This document shows positions 15,729-24,532 of a DNA stretch of 64,000 nt, one piece after another (position 1 is the stretch's first letter; every line of letters begins with the position of its first letter). Source of the DNA: Streptomyces genisteinicus (GTDB taxonomy: Bacteria; Actinomycetota; Actinomycetes; Streptomycetales; Streptomycetaceae); contig NZ_CP060825.1 of assembly GCF_014489615.1 (NCBI RefSeq), positions 4,164,501 through 4,228,500 on the forward strand. The letters run 5' to 3'. The notes beneath the pieces were generated by a model. That model was given only the letters and a program-made list of their open reading frames with translations. It ran no database searches and had not been told where the DNA came from. Both the position numbers and the translations under genes were made by a program.

Positions 15729-16892
15729 ATGGACGCGGGACTCAAGCGCGAGCTGGAGGAGAAGGTCCGGGCCGGTGAGCGGCTGACCCGCGAGGACGGA
15801 ATCGCCCTCTACGACTCGGACGACCTGGCCTGGCTCGGCGGGCTGGCCCACGAGGTGCGCACCCGCAAGAACGGGGACGTCGTCCACTTCAACGTCAACC
15901 GCCACCTCAACATGACCAACGTGTGCACCGCGTCGTGCGCCTACTGCTCGTTCCAGCGCAAGCCGGGCGAGAAGGACGCGTACACGATGCGCATCGAGGA
16001 GGCCGTCCGCCTCGCCAAGGCGATGGAGAACGACAACCTCACCGAGCTGCACATCGTCAACGGCCTCCACCCGAACCTGCCGTGGCGCTACTACCCGCGC
16101 TCGCTCTCCGAGCTGAAGAAGGCCCTGCCGAACGTCTCGCTGAAGGCGTTCACCGCCACCGAGATCCACCACTTCGAGACCATTTCCGGCATGTCTGCCT
16201 CCGACATCCTCGACGAGCTGATCGAGGCCGGCCTGGAGTCGCTGACCGGCGGCGGCGCCGAGATCTTCGACTGGGAGGTCCGGCAGCACATCGTCGACCA
16301 CCGCACCCACTGGGAGGACTGGTCGCGCATCCACCGCCTCGCGCACGAGAAGGGGCTCAAGACCCCGTGCACGATGCTCTACGGGCACATCGAGGAGCCC
16401 CGCCACCGGGTGGACCACGTGCTGCGGCTGCGTGAGCTCCAGGACGAGACCGGCGGCTTCCAGGTCTTCATCCCGCTGCGCTACCAGCACGACTTCGTCG
16501 ACATGCAGGACGGCAAGGTCCGCAACAAGCTCCAGGCGCGCACCACCATGGCCACCGGCGCCGAGGCGCTGAAGACGTTCGCCGTCTCGCGCCTGCTCTT
16601 CGACAACGTGCCGCACGTCAAGGTCTTCTGGGTGATGCACGGCGTGCAGACCGCCCAGCTCGCGCTCCAGCACGGCGCCGACGACATGGACGGCTCGGTC
16701 GTCGAGTACAAGATCACCCATGACGCCGACAACTACGGCACCCCCAACAAGCTGACCCGCGACGACCTGCTGGACCTGATCCGCGACGCCGGCTTCCGCC
16801 CGGTCGAGCGGAACACCCGGTACGAGATCATCCGCGAGTACCCGGGACCGGACGCCGACCGCCGCGAGTCGCCGCAGCCGATGCGGGTCTGA
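15729..16892 (+). CDS. mqnE: Aminofutalosine synthase MqnE
   Basis: A 387-residue radical SAM enzyme. It has the CxxxCxxC cluster motif CTASCAYC (Cys66, Cys70, Cys73) and the family-specific stretch DVVHFNVNRHLNMTNVC just before it. MqnE joins SAM-derived adenosyl radical to 3-[(1-carboxyvinyl)oxy]benzoate, giving aminofutalosine, the second step of the futalosine route. It differs from MqnC (30451) in lacking the GGHHPDYG segment and having LHIVNGLHPNLPW instead. The start at ATG 15729 is preceded by GGGAGG at 15713-15718. A hairpin at 16991 follows. Confidence 0.95.
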   Translation: MDAGLKRELEEKVRAGERLTREDGIALYDSDDLAWLGGLAHEVRTRKNGDVVHFNVNRHLNMTNVCTASCAYCSFQRKPGEKDAYTMRIEEAVRLAKAMENDNLTELHIVNGLHPNLPWRYYPRSLSELKKALPNVSLKAFTATEIHHFETISGMSASDILDELIEAGLESLTGGGAEIFDWEVRQHIVDHRTHWEDWSRIHRLAHEKGLKTPCTMLYGHIEEPRHRVDHVLRLRELQDETGGFQVFIPLRYQHDFVDMQDGKVRNKLQARTTMATGAEALKTFAVSRLLFDNVPHVKVFWVMHGVQTAQLALQHGADDMDGSVVEYKITHDADNYGTPNKLTRDDLLDLIRDAGFRPVERNTRYEIIREYPGPDADRRESPQPMRV

Positions 16893-16990
16893 CACCCGCC
16901 GCGGGTCGCCGCAGCCGATGTGGGTCCGGCCTGCCGCGGCGAGGCGCCCGCACCCCGCCCCGCCCGTCCCCGGACCCGTCCCACCCTGTG

Positions 16991-17016
16991 GAAGCCCCGG
17001 CACCCGCCGGGGCTTC
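16991..17016 (+). terminator. Hairpin after mqnE
   Basis: A perfect 10-bp stem (16991-17000 and 17007-17016) with a 6-nt loop lies 98 bases after the mqnE stop. It is only 17 bases before the next start codon, so the following GNAT gene must have its promoter very close, or be partly read through. Confidence 0.65.
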
Positions 17017-17033
17017 CTGCTTACGCTTCCCGT

Positions 17034-17558
17034 ATGGCCCTGACCTTCGAAGCCGACCCGCCCGCCGGGCCCTCCCTCGCCTCCGGGGTCCTGTCGCTGT
17101 GGGCCGACGTCTCCAACGCGGGCGGGGCCGTCGGCTTCGTCCCGCCGGTCGGCGTCGACGACATCAGGCCCCAGTGGCTCACCCACCTCGCCGCCATGGC
17201 GGAGGGGCGCACCCGGCTGCTCGTCGGCCGCGACGAGGACGGCCGGATCGCCGCCACGGTCTTCCTCCAGCGCAACACCCACCGGCTGATGACGCACTGG
17301 ATCTGGGCGTACACCGTGATGGTCCACCCCCGGCACCAGGGCAAGGGGTACGGCCGCGAGCTGATGGCCGCGGCCGCCGCGCACGCCCGCACCTTCGACG
17401 GCGTCGAGGCGATCCGGCTCACCTGCCGCGGCGGCACGGGCGCCGACCGCTTCTACGCCTCCTGCGGTTACAAGGAGGTCGGGCGGGTGCCCGGCGCGAT
17501 CAGGGTGGCCGAGGGCGACGACCGCGACGACGTCATCATGCTGCTGCCGCTGCTCTGA
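17034..17558 (+). CDS. GNAT family N-acetyltransferase
   Basis: A 174-residue acetyltransferase. The acetyl-CoA-binding motif is seen as VHPRHQGKGYGRELM (about residues 96-110), followed by the typical LTCRGGTGADRFYASCGYKEVG segment. The substrate is unknown. TACGCT ends seven bases before the ATG and there is no Shine-Dalgarno sequence, so it may be translated from a leaderless transcript. It lies directly behind the mqnE hairpin and does not appear to be coupled to the pathway. Confidence 0.87.
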   Translation: MALTFEADPPAGPSLASGVLSLWADVSNAGGAVGFVPPVGVDDIRPQWLTHLAAMAEGRTRLLVGRDEDGRIAATVFLQRNTHRLMTHWIWAYTVMVHPRHQGKGYGRELMAAAAAHARTFDGVEAIRLTCRGGTGADRFYASCGYKEVGRVPGAIRVAEGDDRDDVIMLLPLL

Positions 17559-17703
17559 CCGGCGGGCGGCGCCGGCCGCCGCGCGGAGCCCCGGGAGAGC
17601 GCCCGGAGCCACGGGGCCTGCCGCCCGAAGGGGCCGGCAGGCGGCGTGCTTCACTGGACGGGCAGGTTCGCCGTATCCGTCCCGCAGAGGAAGTAGGCCC
17701 GCA

Positions 17704-17997
17704 GTGTCCGCAGGAAAGTCCGCCGCAGCGATCCGGTACACCGCGATGCGGTTCGCGATCTTCGTCGGCTGCATGGTCGTGGTCGGCGCTCTGGTGCAGT
17801 TCGGCGTGGTGCCCAAGGGCCTCGGCGACGCCAACTTCGCGTGGGTGATCCTTCTCGCACTGGTGCTCTCGGCACCGCTCAGCTTCATCCTGCTGCGCAA
17901 GCAGCGCGACGCCATGTCGCAGCAGATCGCCGGCCGGGTCGACAGCGCCAAGGCCCGTCTGGACGCGAACCGTTCGCGGGAGGACGGCGCCGCCTGA
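17704..17997 (+). CDS. DUF4229 domain-containing membrane protein
   Basis: A 97-residue protein with two hydrophobic segments (about residues 13-36 and 45-64), then a short charged tail containing LRKQRDAM. It matches the actinobacterial DUF4229 pattern. The function is not known. A GTG start at 17704 follows the purine-rich AGAGGAAG by some ten bases. It stands alone between a GNAT gene and the leader peptide/symporter unit. Confidence 0.85.
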   Translation: MSAGKSAAAIRYTAMRFAIFVGCMVVVGALVQFGVVPKGLGDANFAWVILLALVLSAPLSFILLRKQRDAMSQQIAGRVDSAKARLDANRSREDGAA

Positions 17998-18095
17998 CGC
18001 GCCCGCGGGCGGGGTGGCCCGGGGAGTGCGGGGAGAGGGGCCGGCGGGCGGACCGCCGCCGGAAGGCCGGAACGGGGCCTTGACCCCAAGCCAAG

Positions 18096-18112
18096 CTTTG
18101 AGGTTCTCAAAG
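18096..18112. promoter_or_regulatory. Inverted repeat upstream of leader peptide
   Basis: CTTTGAG-GTT-CTCAAAG is a perfect 7-bp inverted repeat with a 3-nt centre. It is AT-richer than its surroundings and sits 22 bases before the leader peptide start. It overlaps a possible -35 (TTGAGG, 18098-18103) with TTAACG (18121-18126) as -10 at 17-bp spacing. This is the expected place for a repressor operator. The regulator is unknown. Confidence 0.55.
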
Positions 18113-18134
18113 TTCAAGTGTTAACGTGTGGCTC

Positions 18135-18236
18135 ATGACGACATCAGCGCGCACCGACGCCGCCGCGGGCATCCCGCTCGTGGCGCGGCTGCATGTCGAC
18201 CTGTGCCGCTGTACTTCCGCGGTCTGTTGCCGTTAG
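18135..18236 (+). CDS. Cys-rich putative leader peptide (33 aa)
   Basis: A 33-residue ORF starting at ATG 18135. Its C-terminal half is LHVDLCRCTSAVCCR, which matches the actinobacterial 'putative leader peptide' family with the (L)HVDL-R--SAxC signature, often found ahead of sulfur-related genes. Four cysteine codons fall in the last ten residues, so it is suited to reading cysteine supply by ribosome stalling. No Shine-Dalgarno sequence precedes it. A -10-like TTAACG ends eight bases upstream, so the mRNA may be leaderless. It ends 114 bases before the symporter start. Confidence 0.8.
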   Translation: MTTSARTDAAAGIPLVARLHVDLCRCTSAVCCR

Positions 18237-18350
18237 AGGCGCCCGGCCCCTCCCGGCCCGGCCCCGGCACATCCCCTGCAGCGGTACCGCGCTCCTCGCG
18301 GGCCGCACGCCGCCCCGCCCCCGTCCCTGATCCACCCCTGGAGTGCGTCC

Positions 18351-19721
18351 GTGTCCGCGAACACCGCGTCCACCCCTGCCGGTAAGCAGTCCGGCTCCCG
18401 CATACCGCTGCCCAAGGTCCCCTTCTGGGCCCAGATCGTCGCCGGTCTCGTCCTCGGCGTCCTGCTCGGCTGGCTCGCCCGCAGCCAGGACGTCAGCTGG
18501 CTGAAGGACACGCTGGACCAGATCGGCTCGATCTTCGTCCAGCTCCTGAAGCTCGCCGTCGCGCCGCTCGTCTTCTTCGCGATCCTGGTCTCGATCACCA
18601 ACCTGCGGAAGGTCAACAACGCCGCACGGCTGGCCAGCCGCACCCTGCTGTGGTTCATGATCACGTCGCTCATCGCGGTCGCGATCGGCCTGGTGATCGG
18701 CCTCGTCACCAACCCCGGCTCCGGCACCGGCCTCACGCCGAAGGACGGCCAGAAGCCGGAGAACGCCGGAAGCTGGATCGACTTCCTCACCGGCATCGTC
18801 CCGACCGACGTCATCACGCCGTTCACCGAGCTGAACGTCCTGCAGATCGTCTTCATGGCCGCCGTCGCCGGTATCGCCGCCCTCAAGCTCGGCGACCGCG
18901 CCAAGCCGATCCTCGCGCTCAGCGAGTCCGTGCTGGAGCTGCTGCAGAAGGCCCTGTGGTGGGTCATCCGCCTCGCGCCGCTCGGCACCGTCGGCCTCAT
19001 CGGCTACGCCATCGCCGACTACGGCTGGGACCTGATCGGCAAGTACGCGACCTTCACCGCCGACGTCTACATCGGCTGCGCCCTGGTGCTCTTCGGCGTC
19101 TACCCGCTGCTGCTCGCCCTGGTGGCCAAGGTCAACCCGGTCCAGTTCTTCAAGGGCGCCTGGCCCGCGATCCAGCTCGCGTTCGTCTCGCGCTCCTCGG
19201 TCGGCACCATGCCGGTCACCCAGAAGGTCACCGAGCGCCTCGGCGTCCCGAAGAACTACACCTCGTTCGCCGTGCCCTTCGGCGCCACCACCAAGATGGA
19301 CGGCTGCGCCGCGATCTACCCGGCGCTCGCCGCGATCTTCATCGCGCAGATCTTCGACGTGCAGCTCGGCATCCAGGACTACCTGCTGATCGCCTTCGTC
19401 TCCGTCGTCGGCTCCGCCGCGACCGCCGGTCTCACCGGTGCGACGGTCATGCTGACGCTGACCCTCTCCACCCTGGGCCTGCCGCTGGAGGGCGTCGGTC
19501 TGCTCATGGCGATCGACCCGATCCTCGACATGATGCGCACCGCCACCAACGTGGCCGGCCAGGCCGCCGTGCCGGTGATCGTCGCCGCCCGCGAGAACAT
19601 CCTGGACCGCGACAAGTACGCGGCCGCCTCGTCCTCCCCGGTCGACGACGAGGACTCCGGCGACGACGCGGACACCCGCGCCGGCGCCGGTGCGAAGGAG
19701 ACCGTGCCGGTCCCCGCGTAG
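18351..19721 (+). CDS. Dicarboxylate/amino acid:cation symporter (DAACS family)
   Basis: A 456-residue secondary transporter of the DAACS/SLC1 family (GltP, DctA, TcyP relatives) with about eight membrane helices plus two re-entrant loops. The Ser-rich hairpin motif is SRSSVGTMPVT (about residues 281-291), the substrate/sodium motif is ATTKMDGCA (about 312-320), and the C-terminal one is DPILDMMRTATNVAG. The substrate is uncertain. The Cys-rich leader peptide upstream raises the possibility of cystine or another sulfur compound, as for TcyP. A GTG start at 18351 has GGAG seven bases before it. Confidence 0.9.
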   Translation: MSANTASTPAGKQSGSRIPLPKVPFWAQIVAGLVLGVLLGWLARSQDVSWLKDTLDQIGSIFVQLLKLAVAPLVFFAILVSITNLRKVNNAARLASRTLLWFMITSLIAVAIGLVIGLVTNPGSGTGLTPKDGQKPENAGSWIDFLTGIVPTDVITPFTELNVLQIVFMAAVAGIAALKLGDRAKPILALSESVLELLQKALWWVIRLAPLGTVGLIGYAIADYGWDLIGKYATFTADVYIGCALVLFGVYPLLLALVAKVNPVQFFKGAWPAIQLAFVSRSSVGTMPVTQKVTERLGVPKNYTSFAVPFGATTKMDGCAAIYPALAAIFIAQIFDVQLGIQDYLLIAFVSVVGSAATAGLTGATVMLTLTLSTLGLPLEGVGLLMAIDPILDMMRTATNVAGQAAVPVIVAARENILDRDKYAAASSSPVDDEDSGDDADTRAGAGAKETVPVPA

Positions 19722-20083
19722 CCCGCGGACGCGCCCGGCGCACCCCACGCCCCCGGCCCCGGGGGACACCGCAGCAGCGGCGTCCCCCGGGGCCGGGGGC
19801 GTCCGCTTGTCCCCGCGGACCGGGGGTGTGCGGGTGCCCGCCGCCGTGCGGGCGTCCGCGAGCCCGCCGCCCGGGGTGGTCGCCCGGCGGACGGGCGGGC
19901 GGACGGGCCGGGACGGTCCTGCCGCCGGACCGCCTTCGCCGGGCCCGGGGCGGCCGCCGCGAGCCGTAGGCTTGCCGCTGAGGAGAAGCAGGTCGTGCGC
20001 TCCCGGCCGGACCAGCCGGGCGGTCGCGTCCGGTGCGCTCGGGCGACGGCTTCTCGACGCACGGGGCGGGAGGATCTTCGACG
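19722..20083. other. Intergenic region with terminator and tetR leader
   Basis: Apart from the long hairpin at 19747-19802, this stretch is GC-rich without a convincing gene on either strand. The part from about 19970 to 20083 must hold the promoter of the TetR gene. GTAGGCT at 19967-19973 could serve as a -10. The SD GGGAGG at 20068-20073 belongs to the regulator. Confidence 0.45.
19747..19802. terminator. Long perfect hairpin terminator after symporter
   Basis: A 21-bp perfect inverted repeat (19747-19767 and 19782-19802) with a 14-nt loop that can itself form CCGC/GCGG pairs. It starts 26 bases after the symporter stop. It is one of the strongest hairpins in the window and should terminate the leader-symporter transcript. 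No U-tract follows. Confidence 0.88.
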
Positions 20084-20761
20084 ATGGGTGCGGTGAAGGG
20101 CGTGAAGGCCAAGCGGATGCCGCGGGCCGTACGCGAGCAGCAGATGATGGACGCCGCGGTGCACATCTTCGGCAGGCGCGGATACCGGGCCGCCTCGATG
20201 GACGAGATCGCCGAACTGGCGGGCGTGTCCAAGCCCTTGGTCTACCTCTACCTGAACTCGAAGGAAGAGCTCTTCACCGCCTGCATCCGGCGGGAGGCCG
20301 CGCGGCTGACCGAAGCGGTGAAGGCCGCGATCGAGCCGGGTCTGGCGGCCGACCGCCAGCTGTGGGCGGGGCTGGAGGCGTTCTTCCGGCACACCGCGGA
20401 GAACCCGGACGGCTGGTCGGTGCTGCACCGGCAGGCGCGCACCCACGGCGAGCCGTTCGCCGCCGAGGTGACGGCGATGCGCGAGGAGCTCTCCGCCTTC
20501 GTGACGTTCCTGATCGGGGCGGCCGCCAGGGAGGGCACACCGCCCGCTCCCGGCACGGTCGGCGCGGGCCGCAGCGGCGAGCTCGCCGACCGCGACATCG
20601 AGGGTCTGGCGCAGGCGCTCGTCGGCGCGGCGGAGTCCCTCGCGGGCTGGGCGAACGAGAGCGACAAGCTGCCGGCCAAGGACGCGGCCGCCACCCTGAT
20701 GAACTTCGCGTGGACCGGCCTCGGCGGCCTGATGCGCGGCGAGCGCTGGTCCCCGCGGTAG
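20084..20761 (+). CDS. TetR/AcrR family transcriptional regulator
   Basis: A 225-residue repressor-type protein with a TetR helix-turn-helix near the N-terminus (residues about 16-62; TSMDEIAELAGVSKPLVYLY-like) and a variable ligand domain behind it. The start at ATG 20084 is set by GGGAGG ten bases upstream. An in-frame ATG at 20033 lacks such a site. It is convergent with the FabG/MaoC genes. A similar regulator lies near the fabG4 locus of mycobacteria, so it may control the fatty acyl module, possibly through the palindrome at 23110. Confidence 0.9.
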   Translation: MGAVKGVKAKRMPRAVREQQMMDAAVHIFGRRGYRAASMDEIAELAGVSKPLVYLYLNSKEELFTACIRREAARLTEAVKAAIEPGLAADRQLWAGLEAFFRHTAENPDGWSVLHRQARTHGEPFAAEVTAMREELSAFVTFLIGAAAREGTPPAPGTVGAGRSGELADRDIEGLAQALVGAAESLAGWANESDKLPAKDAAATLMNFAWTGLGGLMRGERWSPR

Positions 20762-20795
20762 GGAGTGCCCCGCGAGCGGGGGTCGGGCCGGGGGT

Positions 20796-20828
20796 GCCCC
20801 GCGAACGGCGCCGGGCCGGTCGCGGGGC
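20796..20828. terminator. Hairpin between convergent tetR and maoC genes
   Basis: Inverted repeat GCCCCGCGA (20796-20804) and TCGCGGGGC (20820-20828) with a 15-nt GC-rich loop, located between two convergent genes. It is likely to act in both directions. Confidence 0.55.
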
Positions 20829-20857
20829 TCCTGCGTCGCCGGGTGCCGGGGAGGAGG

Positions 20858-21733
20858 TCAGCCGGGGAGCCGGTGGCCCGCTTCCCCGGCGAGGTGGAGG
20901 CGGGGCCCTGAGCGGAGCTGGAACGCCGTGGTGCCGTCGCCGCCGGTGCGGGCGGCGTAGGCGACCGTGGCCGGCAGGAGCACCGGGGCGCTGAACGCCG
21001 CGTGGGCGGATGCCGCGGGGCCGCCGGACCGCTCGGCCTCGGCCACGCACCGGGCGAAGGTCCACATCCCGTGGGCGATGGCCCGGGGGAAGCCGAACAG
21101 CCGGGCCGTCAGCGGGTGCAGATGGATCGGGTTGCGGTCACCGGACGCGGCGCCGTAGCGGCGTCCGAGCCCGCCGGGCAGCCGCCACTCGGCGGCCTCG
21201 GGCAACGGCTCGGGGGCCGCCGCCCGCCCGTCCGGCGCACCGCCGGTGACACGGTGCCGGGCCAGGTAGGTGCTGCGGGACACCCAGACCGGTTCGCCGT
21301 CCAGCCGGGCCTCGGTGACCATGACGACCTCGGTGCCGCGGCGGTGGGGCACTAGTTCCTCGGCGTACACGGTCAGTTCGGGCCGGTCGCCGGGAAGCAG
21401 CGCCGGGCCGGGGCGGGTGATGCCGATGCCGGTGTGGACGAGCCCGAGCAGCGGCAGGGGGAAGCGCCGGTCGGCCATCACCCGCATCGCCAGCGGGAAG
21501 GCGAGCACATGCGGGTAGGTCAGCGGCAGCGGCTGCCGCGGCCCGGTGCCGGGGAAGCCGCACACCTCCGCGTACGCGGCCAGCCGGCGGGTGTCGGTGC
21601 GTGCCCCGGGCAGCACCAGACGGGTGCGGGGGAGCGGCGTGCCCGCGCCGGCGCGCTTCAGCGGCGACAGGGCGGCGCCGCGCGCGAGCAGCGGCGTGAG
21701 GGAGGGGGCCGCGGTGAGCGTGACGGTCGCCAT
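20858..21733 (-). CDS. MaoC family hydratase, HtdX-like
   Basis: A 291-residue double hotdog protein of the MaoC/(R)-hydratase type. The hydratase 2 motif is present as GDRNPIHLHP (residues 198-207; catalytic Asp199 and His204). It would hydrate trans-2-enoyl thioesters to 3-hydroxyacyl thioesters in fatty acid metabolism. It follows the double-domain FabG gene by two bases on the same strand, and the order hydratase-FabG-thiolase matches the mycobacterial htdX-fabG4-fadA2 locus as I recall it. Dedicated FabG-MaoC pairing is therefore likely. Confidence 0.88.
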   Translation of the reverse strand: MATVTLTAAPSLTPLLARGAALSPLKRAGAGTPLPRTRLVLPGARTDTRRLAAYAEVCGFPGTGPRQPLPLTYPHVLAFPLAMRVMADRRFPLPLLGLVHTGIGITRPGPALLPGDRPELTVYAEELVPHRRGTEVVMVTEARLDGEPVWVSRSTYLARHRVTGGAPDGRAAAPEPLPEAAEWRLPGGLGRRYGAASGDRNPIHLHPLTARLFGFPRAIAHGMWTFARCVAEAERSGGPAASAHAAFSAPVLLPATVAYAARTGGDGTTAFQLRSGPRLHLAGEAGHRLPG

Positions 21734-21735
21734 CG

Positions 21736-23073
21736 TCAGGCACCCAGCAGGCTCTGGCCGCAGACGCGCAGGATCTGCCCGTTGACCGCCGAGGAGGACG
21801 GGTCGGCGAAGTACGCGGTGGCCTCGGCGACGTCGACCGGGAGTCCGCCCTGGCCCATCGAGTTCATCCGGCGTCCGGCCTCGCGGATGAACAGCGGTAC
21901 GGCGGCGGTCATCTTCGTCTCGATGAAGCCCGGGGCGACGGCGTTGACCGTGACCCCGTGCGCGGCGGCCGCCCGCGGTGCCAGCGAGCGGACCAGGCCG
22001 ATCACCCCGGCTTTGCTGGCGGCGTAGTTGGTCTGGCCGGTGTTGCCCGCGATCCCCGCGATGGACGCCGTGGCGACGACGCTCCCGCCGCGGCGGACGG
22101 CGCCCTGCTTCAGGAGCGCGTCGGTGACGTCGAGCACGGCGGCGAGGTTGACGTCCAGCACCTGGGCCCAGCGCTCGGCGGGCATGTTGGCGAGGCGCCG
22201 GTCGCGGGTGATGCCCGCGTTGTGGACGAGGACGTCCAGCCCGCCGTCGGGCAGGGCGCGGGCGATGCGGTCCGCCGCGTCGGCGGCGGTGATGTCGAGG
22301 GGCAGGGCCGTGCCGTGCAGCGCGCCGGCCGTCCGCTCCAGGTCGTCCCCGGCCTGCGGCACGTCGAGGCAGACGACATGGGCGCCGTCGCGGACGAGGA
22401 CCTCGGCCACGGCGGCGCCGATGCCGCGGGCGGCCCCGGTGACCAGGGCCGTCCGGCCGGCCAGCGGGCGGGCCGGGTCGGTGTCGGTGTCGGCCGGTGC
22501 GGCGTCGGTGAGTTCGAGGACCTGGCCGCTGACGTAGGCCGACTTCGGGGAGAGCAGGAAGCGCAGGGTGGAGGCGGCCGGCGCGGGGTCGGGCGAGGTG
22601 AGGCGGACCAGGTTGGCGGTGCGGCCGCCGCCGGTCTCCTTCGCCAGCGAGCGCACGAAGCCTTCGAGCGCCTGCTGCGCCGCGGCCTGGTGGTGGTCGT
22701 CGCCCGAGGGGCGGGCGCCGACGACGACGATCCGGCCGCCGGGGGCGACGGAGCGCACCAGGGGGTGCAGCGCGGCGTGGACCCCGGCGAGGTCCGCCAC
22801 GCCCGTGACACCGGTGGCGTCGAGGACGACGGCGGCGGCCCGGCCGGTCTCCCCGGCACCCTCCCCGCCGGGCACCCCGGCACTCTCCCCGGCGCCGAGG
22901 GGGAGCGGCCCGGTGAGTGCCGAGCGGCCCGCTGTGCGCAGGATCACGGGGCCGGCCGGATCCGGGGCGCCGGGGCTCCATCGGCGCAGCGGAGCGGGCT
23001 GCGGCAGCCCGAGCCTGCGGGTGAGGAAACGGCCGGGGGCCGTGCCGGTGAAGTGCAGATAGCGGTCGGCCAT
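21736..23073 (-). CDS. 3-oxoacyl-ACP reductase, large double-domain FabG (FabG4-like)
   Basis: A 445-residue protein with two Rossmann-type halves. The C-terminal half (about 205-445) is a complete short-chain dehydrogenase/reductase with TGAARGIG (212-219), NAG (285-287) and catalytic Ser337, Tyr350 and Lys354 (NYAASK). The N-terminal half (1-195) is a degenerate flavodoxin-like/SDR domain without these residues. This size and arrangement match the high-molecular-weight FabG4 type, which reduces 3-oxoacyl thioesters with NADH. It is divergent from the thiolase, with a palindromic site between the starts. Confidence 0.9.
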   Translation of the reverse strand: MADRYLHFTGTAPGRFLTRRLGLPQPAPLRRWSPGAPDPAGPVILRTAGRSALTGPLPLGAGESAGVPGGEGAGETGRAAAVVLDATGVTGVADLAGVHAALHPLVRSVAPGGRIVVVGARPSGDDHHQAAAQQALEGFVRSLAKETGGGRTANLVRLTSPDPAPAASTLRFLLSPKSAYVSGQVLELTDAAPADTDTDPARPLAGRTALVTGAARGIGAAVAEVLVRDGAHVVCLDVPQAGDDLERTAGALHGTALPLDITAADAADRIARALPDGGLDVLVHNAGITRDRRLANMPAERWAQVLDVNLAAVLDVTDALLKQGAVRRGGSVVATASIAGIAGNTGQTNYAASKAGVIGLVRSLAPRAAAAHGVTVNAVAPGFIETKMTAAVPLFIREAGRRMNSMGQGGLPVDVAEATAYFADPSSSAVNGQILRVCGQSLLGA

Positions 23074-23109
23074 TGTCCTGACTCCCTGCTCGGTCGTAGA
23101 TTTACCCGA

Positions 23110-23123
23110 GAGTAAGGTTACTC
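23110..23123. promoter_or_regulatory. 14-bp palindrome in fabG/thiolase divergent promoter region
   Basis: GAGTAA-GG-TTACTC is a perfect inverted repeat in the 71-bp space between the divergent fabG and thiolase genes. An extra half-like AGAGT follows at 23125-23129. The position, symmetry and AT-rich arms suggest an operator that controls both directions, most simply for the TetR regulator encoded at 20084. Confidence 0.6.
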
Positions 23124-23144
23124 AAGAGTCAGGAGATGGTCGAG

Positions 23145-24422
23145 ATGGTGTCGACGATGCCTCGCAGGGTCGCCGTGATCGGCGGCAGCCGCATCCCCTT
23201 CGCCCGGTCCGACGGCCCCTACGCCACTGCCTCCAACCAGGAGATGCTCGGGGCGGCGCTCGACGGACTCGTCGGCCGCTACGGACTGACCGGCCCGGGG
23301 GCGGTCGGCGAGTTCGTCGCGGGAGCGGTCCTCAAGCACAGCCGGGACTTCAACCTGGCCCGGGAGACCGTCCTCGGCTCGGGGCTCGACCCGCGCACCC
23401 CCGCGTACGACATCCAGCAGGCGTGCGGCACGGGACTCCAGGCGGTGATCGCCGTCGCCAACAAGATCGCCGTCGGCGGCGTGGAGAGCGGCATCGCCGG
23501 CGGCGCCGACACCACCAGCGACGCGCCGCTCGGCGTCAACGACGCACTGCGCCGCATCCTGCTCGCCGCGCGGCGGGCGACGTCCACCGGGGCCCGGATC
23601 GCGGCGCTGTCCCGCATCCGCCCCCGCCACCTGGTCCCCGACATCCCGCGCAACGCCGAGCCCCGCACCGGTCTGTCGATGGGGGAGCACGCCGCCGTCA
23701 CCGCCCGCCGGTGGGGCATCAGCCGCGAGGACCAGGACCTGCTCGCCGCGACCAGCCACCAGCGGCTCGCCGCCGCCTACGACCGCGGCTTCCTCGACGA
23801 TCTCGTGGTCCCCTTCCGCACCCTGGAGCGCGACCAGAACCTGCGTCCCGGCTCGACGGTCGAGAAGCTCGCGGGCCTGAGGACGGTCTACGGCAACGAC
23901 GCCCCCGGACCCACCATGACCGCGGGCAACTCCACCCCGCTCACCGACGGCGCGGCCACGGTGCTGCTGGCGAGCGAGGAGTGGGCCGAGGCGCGCGGCC
24001 TCACGCCGCTGGCCTGGCTCACCGCCTACGAGACGGCCGCCGTGGACTACGTCGCGGGCGACGTGGCGGGCGGTGAGGACGGTCTGCTGATGGCGCCGGC
24101 CCACGCCGTCCCGCGGATGCTGGAGCGGGCCGGGCTCTCGCTCGGCGACTTCGACCTGGTGGAGATCCACGAGGCCTTCGCCTCCCAGGTGCTCGCCACG
24201 CTGGCCTCCTGGGAGAAGCAGGGGCTGCCGCCCGTGGACCGCGACCGGCTCAACGTCGCCGGTTCCTCGCTCGCCACCGGCCACCCCTTCGCCGCCACCG
24301 GCGCCCGTATCGTCGCCACCCTGGCCAAACTCCTCGCCGAGCGCGAGGGCCCGGCCCGCGGTCTGATCTCGGTCTGCGCGGCGGGCGGCCAGGGAGTCAC
24401 CGCCGTCCTCGAACGCGCCTGA
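23145..24422 (+). CDS. Acetyl-CoA C-acyltransferase (thiolase, FadA family)
   Basis: A 425-residue thiolase. The acyl-accepting cysteine lies in QQACGTGLQA (Cys94), the catalytic histidine in GHPFAATGAR (about 379-388), and the second cysteine in CAAGGQG (about 411-417). It either cleaves 3-ketoacyl-CoA or condenses acetyl units. The start is placed at ATG 23145, nine bases after AGGAG at 23131-23135. The ATG at 23136 directly abuts that site and is less likely. It is followed by an acyl-CoA synthetase on the same strand, consistent with fatty acid degradation or remodelling. Confidence 0.93.
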   Translation: MVSTMPRRVAVIGGSRIPFARSDGPYATASNQEMLGAALDGLVGRYGLTGPGAVGEFVAGAVLKHSRDFNLARETVLGSGLDPRTPAYDIQQACGTGLQAVIAVANKIAVGGVESGIAGGADTTSDAPLGVNDALRRILLAARRATSTGARIAALSRIRPRHLVPDIPRNAEPRTGLSMGEHAAVTARRWGISREDQDLLAATSHQRLAAAYDRGFLDDLVVPFRTLERDQNLRPGSTVEKLAGLRTVYGNDAPGPTMTAGNSTPLTDGAATVLLASEEWAEARGLTPLAWLTAYETAAVDYVAGDVAGGEDGLLMAPAHAVPRMLERAGLSLGDFDLVEIHEAFASQVLATLASWEKQGLPPVDRDRLNVAGSSLATGHPFAATGARIVATLAKLLAEREGPARGLISVCAAGGQGVTAVLERA

Positions 24423-24532
24423 GGCCCTGCCCCCTCACCCCCGGTCCCCCCGGTCCCACCCGCCCCCGACGCCCCCCGCACCCTTCCGCACACCCGCAGG
24501 AACCCGCCCAGACCCCTGACGAGGAGCCGCAC

